DNA of 64,000 nt from DASUCS01 sp041166745 (GCA_041166745.1 JBEEGH010000001.1:48599-112598); one strand, 5' to 3'. Positions 8,779 to 18,419 are shown, numbered from the stretch's first letter. Program-made: numbers and translations. The notes: generated by a model from the letters alone, not told the origin.

Positions 8779-9797
8779 CGCCATGGCAGCTGTGCACGGC
8801 TCGCACCGCGCGGGTGATCCTCTGCCCACCGGCCGACCGTGCGTCGAATAACCTCGTGTGGCTCGGTGACCTGCTGATCCACCTCGAACGGATCGGTCAT
8901 ACAGAAGTACGGCTCAAACTCGCTGAATACATCGATGGTCTTCAACTGCAGTGGACTGAAGTGCTGGCGTGCGAAAGGTAGAAAGAATCGGTGCCAGCGA
9001 TCGGGAGGAAGCAGCGGAGGGCGTTGAATCGGCTCGTGCCCGTGGCACCCGCGCCATTCGTTCAATGCCGCAACGGCGATATCGACGACGTCGTCTACCG
9101 TCGCCGCTGCTGGACCGCAGCCGATTCGCACCATTCTGGCGTCGTCTGAGAGGGCTGCGTCGACGATCTTCGCCGCAAGCTCGTCTACCGCAACGATGTC
9201 GAATGGCGCCGTCTCGACTCCGACGACTGCCGGCACAAGGCCCGATGAAATAGCTGGAATTAGCTTGAACATTCCGCTGTATCGGTCGAGATGACCGTCG
9301 CTGCGACGGCCAAAGACAATCGGGAATCTCACGATCACTGTGTTCGGTCGTTCTCGCACGAGACGCTCGCACGCGGCCTTCGACCACTCGTAGGTGTTTC
9401 TGTAATCCTCGACGGCCGAGGAGTCGACTGAGCCAGTTCTTCCTGTGACGTGAGCAGTCGAGAGATAGACGAGACGCGTCTCATCCGGCAGCATGTTGAG
9501 AAGCCGTTGGGTCGGACGAAGGTTCGCGTCGATGGCCTCCTCAACCGACATCGTCCAACGCGTGGATGCTGCGGCGTGAACAACTACGTCCCAACGATGC
9601 CGGATGTCCTGCGGAGGATCGCCAAGAAAATCCCACTGCACCACGTTCTTACCGCCTGTGCGGCTCATGCCGGTCGCCGCGATACCATCGCACGCTTCGA
9701 ATGCTCTTAAGAGTTCGGAGCCGACCCCTCCTGTGGCTCCGGTTACCAAGACTCGGCGCAGCCGAGACGGCCGCTGGACATCAGCGAGGCAGGTCAT
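8775..9797 (-). CDS. Extended SDR, possibly thioester-reductase-like
   Basis: This 340-aa NAD(P)-dependent enzyme opens with VLVTGATGGVGSELL (GxxGxxG), has VYLSTAHVTG and the catalytic pair YEWSK. The PFDIVAVDELAAKIV segment and a long C-terminal tail resemble NAD_binding_4 proteins, the family of thioester and fatty-acyl reductases. In this setting it could release an ACP-bound chain as an aldehyde for the aminotransferase, but an epimerase or ketoreductase role is not excluded. It overlaps the P450 and the SRPBCC gene by 4 bp each (ATGA), showing tight translational coupling. Confidence 0.75.
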   Translation of the reverse strand: MTCLADVQRPSRLRRVLVTGATGGVGSELLRAFEACDGIAATGMSRTGGKNVVQWDFLGDPPQDIRHRWDVVVHAAASTRWTMSVEEAIDANLRPTQRLLNMLPDETRLVYLSTAHVTGRTGSVDSSAVEDYRNTYEWSKAACERLVRERPNTVIVRFPIVFGRRSDGHLDRYSGMFKLIPAISSGLVPAVVGVETAPFDIVAVDELAAKIVDAALSDDARMVRIGCGPAAATVDDVVDIAVAALNEWRGCHGHEPIQRPPLLPPDRWHRFFLPFARQHFSPLQLKTIDVFSEFEPYFCMTDPFEVDQQVTEPHEVIRRTVGRWAEDHPRGASRAQLPWR

Positions 9798-10231
9798 CCG
9801 GCGGCGAGGATCAACTCAATCTCGCGAAGCATCGATTCCGAGTTTTGTTTCAGTGCACGCGCGGCAACAGGGTTCAGCATGTCAGCGAGGAGAGGAATAC
9901 CGATCTCGAAATCGACGCTTAGCTCTACGAGGACTCCACCGGGATCGGGCGTCACCTGCCAGTAGCCCGCAAAGACGTCCAGGTCGCCATCTAGCTGGTG
10001 GAACTCGATTCTCCCCGCGGCGTCATCCATGGTTTCGGCCTCAGTCCATTCAAGAATCGAGCCCTTCAGAAGGGTTGACCACTTGCTTACGCGGGTGCCG
10101 TCACTGTCAGATACAACTTCTACCGATCGGACGTTCTCCATGAAGCGCGGGTACGCCTCGATATCTTTGACTGCGGACCAGGTTTCCGCCATCGGGGCAC
10201 TGATGACGAGGTGGACAGAAACGTGAGGCAT
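9794..10231 (-). CDS. SRPBCC (START/Bet v1-like) cyclase family protein
   Basis: The 145-aa protein begins MPHVSVHLVISAPMAETW and continues with AVKDIEAYPRFMENV, the typical start of polyketide cyclase/dehydrase and coenzyme Q-binding SRPBCC proteins. The fold encloses a hydrophobic pocket that binds lipids or polyketide chains and can steer cyclisation or dehydration. The stop overlaps the SDR start (ATGA). In this operon it probably shapes or chaperones the acyl intermediate. No catalytic residues can be assigned from sequence alone. Confidence 0.75.
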   Translation of the reverse strand: MPHVSVHLVISAPMAETWSAVKDIEAYPRFMENVRSVEVVSDSDGTRVSKWSTLLKGSILEWTEAETMDDAAGRIEFHQLDGDLDVFAGYWQVTPDPGGVLVELSVDFEIGIPLLADMLNPVAARALKQNSESMLREIELILAAG

Positions 10232-10233
10232 CC

Positions 10234-11382
10234 TCAGTGTCTACTCTTCTTGGGCGACACGGGACCAAGCGTGCCGGAGTCACCCAGAGCGATGCCTCCC
10301 AGCGAGAAGTCACAGATGAGTTCGGCTGGCGGATGATGATGGCTCGCGATTAAGTCGAGTCCCAGTTCCCCGAGCTCGTCTCCCCGGGTGTACAGGCGAG
10401 AGCCCACAAGCAAGCGGATCTCGCGTACGACGTCGTCAGCAGCTGCTGCGACTTGATTCCGTAGCGCCTGAGCTGCGGCCAGTGCCGCCGTTCCCCCGAG
10501 ACTGCCATCGTCCCAGGCGCGGGCGACGCCCTGGCAGCTAAAGCCCAGAGAGATGACAGGCCGCGTCGCCCGGCCAAGCACATAGCGGCGCTCGCTCGAG
10601 TAGGACTGCTTCGGCTGAACAGCCATGCTGAGGAGCCGGCACATCGCGCCGTGGTAGCTCGCCGCGAGCAGTGCAGCGAACCAAACGATTCCCGCTATTA
10701 CGAGGTCATCGATCTCATCGGCGGGCGCGCTGTAGAAGACAAGCCGTTCATCGACTTCGACTTCGCTGAGTGTAAGCCGCCCCGTATCTGAAGATCGCAT
10801 CCCCATGCCGCGCCAAGTCTCGTCGGCCGTCAGACCAGGAGCTTTCGCGGGGACCATTGCCACGATGATCTCCGCCGAGCCCGACACGCGAGCGTTCGTG
10901 CAGAAGATGTCGGCGCTGGTCACGAGCGAGCACGGATACTTGACGCCGGACAATCGGTAGCCCTTGGGAGAACGGACCGCATCCATGTTGGCAGAGAGCA
11001 TGTTCGGGAGCCCAGCAGGCTCGGCGAACGCCGACGCAACCAACGCATTCTTTTCGGCGATGCCCTCAAGAAGGAACCACGAGATGTCCTTCTTTGCGAT
11101 CCAGTACTCCCGCAGGAGGCCGATCGTGAACGAGTGCATATTCAGCGCGATAGCGAGGCTCGGGTCGACGATCGCGATGGCTCGTTGGGCGGAAGCAACG
11201 TCGAGCAGCGACGCACCGCCACCACCGAACTCGTCCGGCACGGCTAGCCCCGCGAACCCAGTCGCAGCAATGGCGCGAAGCCGATCCCGTGGAGTTTCCG
11301 CGCTGAGCTCGGGGCAGCTCCATGTGCCACTCCATCCCGCGCCCAGTAGCGCGAGCAAGGAAGAAGACGCTTCCAAGTTCAT
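10234..11382 (-). CDS. Acyl-CoA dehydrogenase-like flavoprotein
   Basis: This 382-aa protein has the acyl-CoA dehydrogenase layout: an N-terminal helical part with GFAGLAVPDEFGG, the middle SAFAEPAG and GYRLSGVK segment, and a helical C-terminal domain. The family desaturates acyl thioesters with FAD; some pathway-embedded members act on ACP-bound chains or as N-monooxygenases. I chose ATG 11382, which overlaps the LLM gene stop as ATGA; the frame extends further upstream without family similarity. It is likely to desaturate or oxidise the chain made by this cluster. Confidence 0.8.
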   Translation of the reverse strand: MNLEASSSLLALLGAGWSGTWSCPELSAETPRDRLRAIAATGFAGLAVPDEFGGGGASLLDVASAQRAIAIVDPSLAIALNMHSFTIGLLREYWIAKKDISWFLLEGIAEKNALVASAFAEPAGLPNMLSANMDAVRSPKGYRLSGVKYPCSLVTSADIFCTNARVSGSAEIIVAMVPAKAPGLTADETWRGMGMRSSDTGRLTLSEVEVDERLVFYSAPADEIDDLVIAGIVWFAALLAASYHGAMCRLLSMAVQPKQSYSSERRYVLGRATRPVISLGFSCQGVARAWDDGSLGGTAALAAAQALRNQVAAAADDVVREIRLLVGSRLYTRGDELGELGLDLIASHHHPPAELICDFSLGGIALGDSGTLGPVSPKKSRH

Positions 11383-12287
11383 GCCCCTCTCAACATTTCG
11401 AGGAGACCGGGACATCGCTTTAGGGTTCGTTCCGGAAGGACAATCTCGTCCAGTTCGCAAGACTCCGCAAGGTCGCGCAGGCGCTCGACAACACGCCTTT
11501 CGTCTCCAAGAACGATGTAGGGCGACGTAGACAGATCAGCGAGCTCTATGCCAGTGGCGCGCGACATGACGTCGACCAGTGATCGTTCGTCCCCGAAACG
11601 GACGACTGGAACGAGGAGTGATCTTCGGATTCGCCGGCCGTGGAACTCATCGAGTTGTCTCAGTCTCCTATGAAGATCCGTGAGCCCAAGCCCGCTCGAC
11701 GCGTGCATTCCGTTAGCCATCGGGTCCAGCGGTGGAGTGAAGCCCACCCAGTCAGCGACCTTTGCTGCGATGTCAACCATGCGCGGTCCCGACGCGCCAA
11801 CTAAGAGCTCCGTAGAAGCCGCCGGGGGGACACCGTCCTCGAGGTGGCACGAATAGAACTCGCCGTCAAAAGACACAGGGTCACCTGATAACAGCGCCAC
11901 AAGGAGCGTGGTGTGCTCGGTGAGGAGGCGACGACGATGCGCCCCGTCATGAGGTTGACCTACTGCGCCGGCGTCCGAAGCTCGCCATCCGGCTCCCACC
12001 CCCAGCCGGAACCGGCCATTGGACAGCGCGGCCACGGTGGCGGTGGCTCGAGCGACCTGCACGGGATGTCGCATCGGCGCTGAAGCGACATAGGTGCCCA
12101 CACGCTTTGTTGTACGCGCGACCAGGTGAGACACCAGTCCGAACGGTTCCCACGGTCCATCGGCGTGGTCGCTGACCAACAGGATGTCAGCGGCAGAAGA
12201 CTCGAGTCTCTTGACTCGCGTTAGGAGCTCTCCTGCCGAAGCTCGTTCCTCGTCAAGAAGGACGCCGAGCGCGAACGCAGGGCTCAT
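11379..12287 (-). CDS. LLM-class flavin-dependent oxidoreductase
   Basis: A luciferase-like monooxygenase of 302 aa. It begins MSPAFALGVLL and carries RTTKRVGTYVASAPMRHP, then VAALSNGRFRLGVGAGW, which is the conserved flavin-binding strand of this class, and VGASGPRM. Such enzymes use reduced FMN or F420. The start ATG 12287 overlaps the methyltransferase stop as ATGA; the longer upstream frame is a shadow of the methyltransferase. It is probably an oxidative tailoring step. The cofactor cannot be decided from the sequence. Confidence 0.8.
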   Translation of the reverse strand: MSPAFALGVLLDEERASAGELLTRVKRLESSAADILLVSDHADGPWEPFGLVSHLVARTTKRVGTYVASAPMRHPVQVARATATVAALSNGRFRLGVGAGWRASDAGAVGQPHDGAHRRRLLTEHTTLLVALLSGDPVSFDGEFYSCHLEDGVPPAASTELLVGASGPRMVDIAAKVADWVGFTPPLDPMANGMHASSGLGLTDLHRRLRQLDEFHGRRIRRSLLVPVVRFGDERSLVDVMSRATGIELADLSTSPYIVLGDERRVVERLRDLAESCELDEIVLPERTLKRCPGLLEMLRGA

Positions 12288-13186
12288 GACCGGTCCTTCA
12301 CGCCGCTTCCCCGACGGACGCTGGCGAAACTGCCTGGACGCAGCGTGCCGTCTCGGTATGCATCGAGCGTCACGACGAGCGTCTGCTCTATCGCAGCGAG
12401 TTGCTTCTCTCCGTACACTCTCTCCGCCGTACCTCTGAGGAGGCGAACCGCACGGAGCCGCGCGTCGACCAAAGCGAGCGCCCAATCAGTCAAGTCTGTG
12501 AACGACACAGGGTCGAAGCCCGCCTCATGCAGCTGTCGAGTTCGCTCGTCGACGGTGGAAAATGAGAACACGCTATGCGGGTGCTCGGCGACGAAAGACG
12601 CGGACGGGAGACGGTGATCACGCAGCAGACTCACTTCCTCGGTCATAACGAGGGTGCCACCAGGCCGAAGTATGCGCCACGCTTCGGCGAGTACGGCGCC
12701 CGACTGGGTGAAATGCGGCATCGAGCCAGCTGCGAACACCGCGTCTGCCGTGCTCCCTGTCAGCGGCATCAGAGCAGCGTCGCCAGCGACGAATACCGCT
12801 GGCAGTCCGGAGTCCGCGCCGATACGTCGGGCACTGGTGCAATGACGCGTGACGACATCGGTGCCGATGCCGATGTCGACGTCGACGCCTCGCTGCGAGA
12901 GCCGATGTAGCACGTCACGTAGGGCTCCTCCGTACCCCGAGCCGAGCTCGACGAGGACGCTGAGCTTGTCATGTCGCGCAACAATTTGATCCGTCACAAG
13001 TTCGCAACCATGAGTGCCGAAATGACCCATCTGGTCGAGGCCAATCCACCCCTCGTGGGTCGCGGAGCCGGTGAGGTCCTCGATGACGATACGAACCCGA
13101 TCCGGTTCAGCGAGGGCGTCGAACCGGTCGTCGTGATACCGCTGCTGGGCGGAGGCGTCGGATCCTTTAGGGCTCAACTCGTTCAT
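12284..13186 (-). CDS. SAM-dependent methyltransferase
   Basis: This 300-aa class I methyltransferase has motif I VLVELGSGYGGALRDV, an acidic SAM-ribose segment (DIGIGTDVV), AGDAALMPL and ILRPGGTLVMTEE. The N-terminal RYHDDRFDAL and HEGWIGLDQMGHFG resemble glycine/sarcosine N-methyltransferase and related small-molecule enzymes. It is the first biosynthetic gene after the two ABC exporters and overlaps the LLM gene by 4 bp. N- or O-methylation of the product is likely; N-methylation would fit the aminotransferase, which is inference. Confidence 0.8.
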   Translation of the reverse strand: MNELSPKGSDASAQQRYHDDRFDALAEPDRVRIVIEDLTGSATHEGWIGLDQMGHFGTHGCELVTDQIVARHDKLSVLVELGSGYGGALRDVLHRLSQRGVDVDIGIGTDVVTRHCTSARRIGADSGLPAVFVAGDAALMPLTGSTADAVFAAGSMPHFTQSGAVLAEAWRILRPGGTLVMTEEVSLLRDHRLPSASFVAEHPHSVFSFSTVDERTRQLHEAGFDPVSFTDLTDWALALVDARLRAVRLLRGTAERVYGEKQLAAIEQTLVVTLDAYRDGTLRPGSFASVRRGSGVKDRS

Positions 13187-13232
13187 GGATGCCTATCGCC
13201 TACAGATACCTCTGCTCGGGACTCAGACCATT

Positions 13233-15011
13233 TCAGCGATAGGTTCGGGCTTGTAGCTCGAATAGTTCGGCATACAACCCGCCCTCGTCCATCAGTTTCT
13301 CATGCGGGCCCGATTCCAACACGCGGCCGCCGTCGAGGACCACGATCAGGTCTGCCATTCGCACCGTGGAAAAGCGGTGTGACACGAGAAGGGTAATCGC
13401 GCCGGCCTCGAGTCGAGAGCGCCGCGCACTGCGCGCGTACGCCTCGAACACCGCTCGCTCGGCATCGGGGTCAAGCGAGGCGGTGGGTTCGTCGAGCACC
13501 TGGAGGAGCGGGAGCTCGCGCATCAGTCCTCGAGCGAGTGCAAGCTGCTGCCACTGCCCGCCGGAGAGGTTCGTCCCGCCAAAGGTCAGCCCCAGCTGGG
13601 CGTCGAGACCACCCTCTACCGATGACGACACAGCGGCTGCTCCGGCACGCTCCAGCGCGTCAAGGACGCGTTCCTGGCTCTCAATGAATTTCGGCTCCCC
13701 TAACCCGACGACCTCACGCATGATGAACTCGTACCGCATGAAGTCCTGGAAAACGGTCGTCAAACGCGTGCGCCACAGATTCGCGTCTATGTCCCCGAGG
13801 TCGACATCATCGACCCGGATCGATCCGGCGTTCGGTTCGTAGAGCTTCGTCAACAGCTTGACGAGCGTCGTCTTTCCCGCGCCGTTTTCGCCAACGAGTG
13901 CGACAGTGGCTCCCGCCGGAAGGTCGAGGTCAACTGAGTCAAGGATCGAAGCTCCCCCGTCGTATCCAAACGTGAGCCCAGCGATCTGAATACCGCGCTC
14001 GAGTCGCCTGGGTGGTTGTGAACCATTGCTCACGATCAGGGCCGTGTCGGCGTACGACTCAAGCCAACGTCGATGCTCCAGTGTCGTCGTTAGGCCCGCG
14101 AGCGCAGAGACGGCAGTGACGGCCTCCGCTACCTGGATGTTCACCTGTGAGCCAAGGATGAGCGCTAGGACGAGGTCACCCGCACTGGCCTGACCAGAGG
14201 CGACTTGACCGGCGATGAACCACATCGCCATCACCAAGCCAATCGCGAAGACGAGCCACCCGGCGAGCTTCATCGCCTCCGTCTTCAGCTGCCAGCGGGT
14301 GCGAAGTCGGTCTGCGGTCGAATGCTCCCGAATGAGCCTGCTGACGAGCGAGGGGACGAGTCGCGAGATCCGTATTTCCTTCGCGGCAGTCGGGGTCGTC
14401 AAGACCTCCTCCCACTGCTGCGCGGCTCTTTCATGTGGCGCTGCTGCGGCTAACCCGGTTTGGTTGAGGCGCTCTGCTGGTCCCCCCAACACAATTGAGG
14501 GGATCGCGACAATCGGAAGAAGCGCTAGCGCCGGGTGAATCGTCGCCAGAAGGACGATGGTCGCAAGCATCTTAAATGCGACGACTCCCGCCTCGACAGC
14601 GGTGGCATAACCGCCGGACAACTGGGAGAGGCCGCCGCGGAGGAGCGTCAGGCGATCCAAGTACGCAGGATCTTCCTGGTGCTTGATCCCTGGTACGGAC
14701 CCCGCGAGGGTCATGGCTTCGGTTTGAAGGTGAAGCAGTACTCGATCCTGAACGTCGAGCTTCACCATGTTCGCCTGAAGGAGAGCCCAACTCCGTAGAC
14801 CGTCGCTCACGCATAACGCGATCGCGGTCGCGTAGATCACTCCGTCGTTGCCGGAGACGATCGAGTCAATGAGGAGTTTGAACCACAGCGCGCGTAAGGG
14901 GGTCCCTAGATTCGTCGCAATTGTGTAGGCCGCGAGTGCAGACGCACGCCCGCGATCCACACGCCAACCCAACAGGATCGGCTCGAAACGGCGTCGCACC
15001 GCACTAGGCAT
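13233..15011 (-). CDS. ABC exporter, fused membrane and ATPase domains
   Basis: The 592-aa protein has an N-terminal half with several hydrophobic segments (about residues 20-280) and a C-terminal ATPase. Walker A is GENGAGKTTLVKLL, the signature LSGGQWQQLALARG, Walker B LLQVLDEPTASLD, with the switch histidine in LLVSHRFSTV. It overlaps the next exporter half by 8 bp, so the two should form a heterodimer in the cytoplasmic membrane. Position at the head of the biosynthetic operon points to export of, and self-protection against, the product. Confidence 0.9.
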   Translation of the reverse strand: MPSAVRRRFEPILLGWRVDRGRASALAAYTIATNLGTPLRALWFKLLIDSIVSGNDGVIYATAIALCVSDGLRSWALLQANMVKLDVQDRVLLHLQTEAMTLAGSVPGIKHQEDPAYLDRLTLLRGGLSQLSGGYATAVEAGVVAFKMLATIVLLATIHPALALLPIVAIPSIVLGGPAERLNQTGLAAAAPHERAAQQWEEVLTTPTAAKEIRISRLVPSLVSRLIREHSTADRLRTRWQLKTEAMKLAGWLVFAIGLVMAMWFIAGQVASGQASAGDLVLALILGSQVNIQVAEAVTAVSALAGLTTTLEHRRWLESYADTALIVSNGSQPPRRLERGIQIAGLTFGYDGGASILDSVDLDLPAGATVALVGENGAGKTTLVKLLTKLYEPNAGSIRVDDVDLGDIDANLWRTRLTTVFQDFMRYEFIMREVVGLGEPKFIESQERVLDALERAGAAAVSSSVEGGLDAQLGLTFGGTNLSGGQWQQLALARGLMRELPLLQVLDEPTASLDPDAERAVFEAYARSARRSRLEAGAITLLVSHRFSTVRMADLIVVLDGGRVLESGPHEKLMDEGGLYAELFELQARTYR

Positions 15012-16842
15012 GGTCGGCTCCTGCTTTGGCGGAACTCACGAACTGGGAGGCCTGCGCGTTGAACATCCTGGCGTAGTGACCATCCAAGGCAAGCAGTTCC
15101 TCATGGGTTCCCAGCTCCGCGATTCGTCCGCCATCGAGAACCCCGATCGCGTCTGCTCGGCGCACAGTAGAGAATCTGTGGGAGATCACGATGGTGGTTA
15201 TTCCAGCGGTGAGCTCGAGGAAACGGTCGTAGATCTCGGCTTCGGCCCGTACGTCGAGATTGGCTGTTGGTTCATCCAGTACCAACACGGTTGCGCCGGC
15301 CTCTACAGCGAAGAGTGCTCGAGCGAGCCCTATTCGCTGCCATTGACCGCCTGAGAGCTCCGTCCCTCCACCAAACTGCGTCGAGAGCATCGTGTTCCAA
15401 CCGTCGCCAAGTGCCGCGACGACATCCGCGGCTCCGGCCTTAGCAGCCGCGTGCTCGGTTGCCCCTTCACCGAGAGTTGCATCGACTGCCCCAAATCGAA
15501 CGTTGTCGCGTACCGACGCGGAGTAATGGAGAAAGTCTTGGAAGATGACCGCCAGCCGGCGATGCCACGACGCCTGGTTGAGCTCTGCAAGAGACCGACC
15601 GTCGACAAGGATCCGCCCTTCAGTGGGCTGATACAGGCCCGCTAACAACTTCACGAGCGTCGTCTTGCCGGTGCCGTTCGCACCTACTATCGCCAGGGAC
15701 CGCCCCGCGGGAATGTTGAGGTCAAGCTGCTGAAGGGTCGGTGTACGCGCGCCGCGGTAGAGGAAACTGACCCCTTCAAAGCAGATTGCCGTCTCCGGAG
15801 TGCGTGCGGCGACCGGCGCAACGCCTTGCGTCGTATTGCGGTGCATGCGCTCGAGCTCTGCTGGAACGGATACGCCCGAACGTCCGTGCTCCAACGCGAA
15901 GTCGTCCGCTGTAGGGACGATGATGGCGGCCGCGATAAACGTCGCTTGGGCGACCATCGCGACGACGCTCAGCTTTATCGAGCCGTCGACCGCGAGGCGG
16001 GCCATTGCCACAAACGTCACGACGTAGGTCGCGGTGAGGCCGCCAAGCTCAAGATTCGCCGCGCGACGGAGCTGTGAGCGAACCTCGACCGGGGCCTCCA
16101 CGGCATCGCTCCACGCCTCGTGCGTCCGGCCCCTAAGCCAGTCGAGCATTCCGAAGATCCGAAGTTCCTTTGCGGCGAACGGCGCTACAGCCAAGTCCGT
16201 CACGTAGGTAGCACGAAGCATCTTCCCGCCCGCACCGACGATTGCGTCGCTCAATGCGAAGAACTGGCGCTGCCACCGCCGGCGGATGACCAACAGCACG
16301 ACTCCGATGCCGACGGAGAGGATCGGCGAGATCTGACTCACGATCGTCAAGGCGCCCGCTGCCTGCACATATCTTCCGGCCATGCCCACAAGCCCTACCG
16401 CGGCGGCGCCCGGCGTACCGAAGAATGAGCCCTTTACGCGAGCCGCCGCTGATTGGACGTCCTCAGACTCAACCTGGCTCAACTCGAGCGAGTCGAGCGC
16501 TCGTGCCGTCCCCGACCGAAGGGCTGCATTGGCCTGTCGAGCGGCGCTGGCCTTGAAGACGACGGCAAGCGGCTGCGCAAGCCGTTCGATGACGATGATC
16601 ACAGCGATGACGACGATGCTGTCGAGCAGAGCGCGACCTGCTGAGGACGATAGACCGGCTCCGGTAGCCGCTGGGACTCGCTCGACAACGCGCCCCAGGG
16701 CCACGGCGAAGAGGACTGGAGTTACCGCCGTGACCCACACCGAGGCGAACATGAGGCAAAGGGTCGACCATCGGACCTGCCACAGCGGCTCGAGCACGTC
16801 TATGTGAGATCGCAGAATCCCCAACCGCTTCTGCCGAACCAT
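15004..16842 (-). CDS. ABC exporter, second half-transporter
   Basis: This 612-aa protein is the partner of the preceding transporter. It has an N-terminal membrane domain (residues about 20-300), Walker A GANGTGKTTLVKLL, signature LSGGQWQRIGLARAL, Walker B VLVLDEPTANLD and the H-loop IVISHRFSTV. It is the first gene of the long minus-strand operon, beginning at ATG 16842, so the operon promoter should lie within about 170 bp upstream; I could not pick a convincing -10/-35 pair. It works as a multidrug or product exporter half. Confidence 0.9.
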   Translation of the reverse strand: MVRQKRLGILRSHIDVLEPLWQVRWSTLCLMFASVWVTAVTPVLFAVALGRVVERVPAATGAGLSSSAGRALLDSIVVIAVIIVIERLAQPLAVVFKASAARQANAALRSGTARALDSLELSQVESEDVQSAAARVKGSFFGTPGAAAVGLVGMAGRYVQAAGALTIVSQISPILSVGIGVVLLVIRRRWQRQFFALSDAIVGAGGKMLRATYVTDLAVAPFAAKELRIFGMLDWLRGRTHEAWSDAVEAPVEVRSQLRRAANLELGGLTATYVVTFVAMARLAVDGSIKLSVVAMVAQATFIAAAIIVPTADDFALEHGRSGVSVPAELERMHRNTTQGVAPVAARTPETAICFEGVSFLYRGARTPTLQQLDLNIPAGRSLAIVGANGTGKTTLVKLLAGLYQPTEGRILVDGRSLAELNQASWHRRLAVIFQDFLHYSASVRDNVRFGAVDATLGEGATEHAAAKAGAADVVAALGDGWNTMLSTQFGGGTELSGGQWQRIGLARALFAVEAGATVLVLDEPTANLDVRAEAEIYDRFLELTAGITTIVISHRFSTVRRADAIGVLDGGRIAELGTHEELLALDGHYARMFNAQASQFVSSAKAGADHA

Positions 16843-17011
16843 CGGCGCATGTTGGCACTCCTGTGCCGAGCACGCTCGCGCAACGAATGAGGCTGAAGCT
16901 AGGTGTGCTCCACTGGTGGTGGTGCTGACGGTGGTGACCAGGCGCCGCAGCAGGTGCCCGCGCGTGGAAGAGCCGAGCAGCCCCTCTGTCGGCAGCCATG
17001 AGATCGCGCCC

Positions 17012-17170
17012 GGTGGCGGTCACGGTTCTGCCCACTGGTGGCCAACAGTTCTGCCCAGTGGCGGTCGGCTGATCTGCCCTCGTTGATGTTTGTTGCTCGT
17101 GTGGCTCCACCCGCGCGGCGCTCCTCCAGGTCGACTGGCCGGTCGCTGAACGTGACCGTCGAGCAGGAGG
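17012..17170 (+). repeat. IS21-like terminal segment, copy 1
   Basis: This segment starts GGTGGCGGTCACGGTTCTG and contains staggered GTTCTGCCCA units, like the multiple terminal repeats of IS21 ends. The first 40 bases match the reverse complement of 19211 and below exactly, and similarity continues for about 160 bp to GTGACCGTCGAGCAGGAGG. No transposase follows in this copy. Together with copy 2 it frames the PPTase segment in inverted orientation. Confidence 0.65.
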
Positions 17171-17274
17171 CTCACACCCTTCCGCCGAGCGATATCGCTG
17201 ACCGTCGCCCCGTCTCTTGATGCGTCGAGCACGGCCTGATAACGCTGCTCTACCAGTCCCAACTCCACCAACAC
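17171..17274 (-). pseudogene. IS481-type transposase N-terminal remnant
   Basis: Reading minus from ATG 17274, the frame encodes MLVELGLVEQRYQAVLDASR and then GATVSDIARRKGVS. This is the N-terminal helix-turn-helix that opens many IS481-family transposases. It is cut after about 35 codons by the inserted IS21-like end, and nothing of the catalytic DDE domain remains. Confidence 0.55.
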
Positions 17275-17350
17275 GCCGGTCTCCTTCGGGTCTGCGTGTG
17301 CGCCTCCCTGATTGGCCTGTCGGGAACCCGACTGAGTCAGCGGGCTGCGC

Positions 17351-18040
17351 TCATGTCCAGCGGAGGTCGAGTTCGAAGGGGCCGACCGTGGCCGTCGCGC
17401 ACACGTGGCCCTCTAGGACGCGGGACGCCACCTGCCAGCCCGACGCGCCGCCCGGGCGGCGATCGATGACCGGGGCGGGACCGTCGTCGTCGGAACCGAC
17501 CTCGATGTCGCCGAACGGCACCGTTATCCCGGTGCCGATCCCTTTGACGTAGGCCTCCTTGCGGCACCACAACTCGAGGAAGGCCTGGTGGCGAGGCTCG
17601 CCGGCGAGCCGATGGAGGGCGTCCCACTCCCGGTCCGTCGTGGTTCTCCGTACCAGTCGCTCGGCCGGGAACCGACGGCCGAGGGCCTCCACGTCGGCGC
17701 CGACCGGCTCCTTCGACACTGCGATGACGCAGAGCTCACCGCCGTGGCTGAGGTTGAACTCCACGCCGCCTCCGACCAGCCGGGGTCGGCCGTGCCCCGC
17801 ATGGCCGCACAGCAAACAGGTCCGGTCGAACCGCATGCTCCCCGGTGGTAGACCCTCGTAGTCGGCCAGCACGGTTCGAAGCGCAACGTGGCTGGCAACG
17901 TACCGGCCGCGCAGCTCGTGCGTGCGGAAGCGGCCGGCACGGCCGACCTCTTCGGAATCGAGACGGTCGACACCGGCGAGCCAGCGGGGATCGTTCAATC
18001 GGGCCACCCACAGATCGACCCGGTTGGTAGCCGCAGTCAT
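17351..18040 (-). CDS. Sfp-type 4'-phosphopantetheinyl transferase
   Basis: The 229-aa protein has the two PPTase signatures VGADVE (residues 113-118) and LWCRKEAYVKGIG (157-169), plus FNLSHGG. It transfers phosphopantetheine from CoA to a carrier-protein serine and could therefore activate the ACP at 7368-7610. I chose ATG 18040, MTAATNRVDLWVARL; the upstream frame is Pro/Ser-rich without similarity. It lies outside the operon, between inverted IS21-like ends, which suggests independent acquisition. A partner carrier protein elsewhere in the genome is equally possible. Confidence 0.9.
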   Translation of the reverse strand: MTAATNRVDLWVARLNDPRWLAGVDRLDSEEVGRAGRFRTHELRGRYVASHVALRTVLADYEGLPPGSMRFDRTCLLCGHAGHGRPRLVGGGVEFNLSHGGELCVIAVSKEPVGADVEALGRRFPAERLVRRTTTDREWDALHRLAGEPRHQAFLELWCRKEAYVKGIGTGITVPFGDIEVGSDDDGPAPVIDRRPGGASGWQVASRVLEGHVCATATVGPFELDLRWT

Positions 18041-18419
18041 TGCGTCGACATCTTGTCCCAGGCCCCCCCGCCCCATCTCAAAATTCCCCGACTGGTGTTG
18101 GGCAGTCGAGATGCACCGCCGGGCGGCGGGCCGACCGTCATGGTCGGTCGCGCCGTGCGGGTTGAACCCGGCCGAGACGCTCGGTGTCAACACACCGCGA
18201 CCGCCAGCCAGGTGTTCCGGTTCGTTCGTCCGTTCAGATGGCTCCGAGCTATACGGCGGCGAGGCTCGACCCGGACAGGTGCAACGTGTGCGAGAGTCGC
18301 GACACGCATAGGCACACACGACCGGTACTCCAGGTTCGATCGACGGTCGACCCGACCCAGCGACCGCTCCGGCGTGTGCCACATCGACCATCTGCGGGCT
18401 AGCCGGGCCTGGTGGCGCG
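18041..18419. other. 379 bp without a gene
   Basis: Only Arg/Ser/Thr-rich shadow frames cross this stretch. No family, repeat or promoter could be recognised. It separates the PPTase from a regulator fragment and may be decayed sequence within the IS-bounded segment. Confidence 0.5.

Noticed and set aside
16469..17110. Minus-strand ORF of 213 codons across the start of the ABC exporter
   Set aside because: It lies in another frame of the exporter gene, which has full ABC motifs; the translation is low-complexity Arg/His/Pro.
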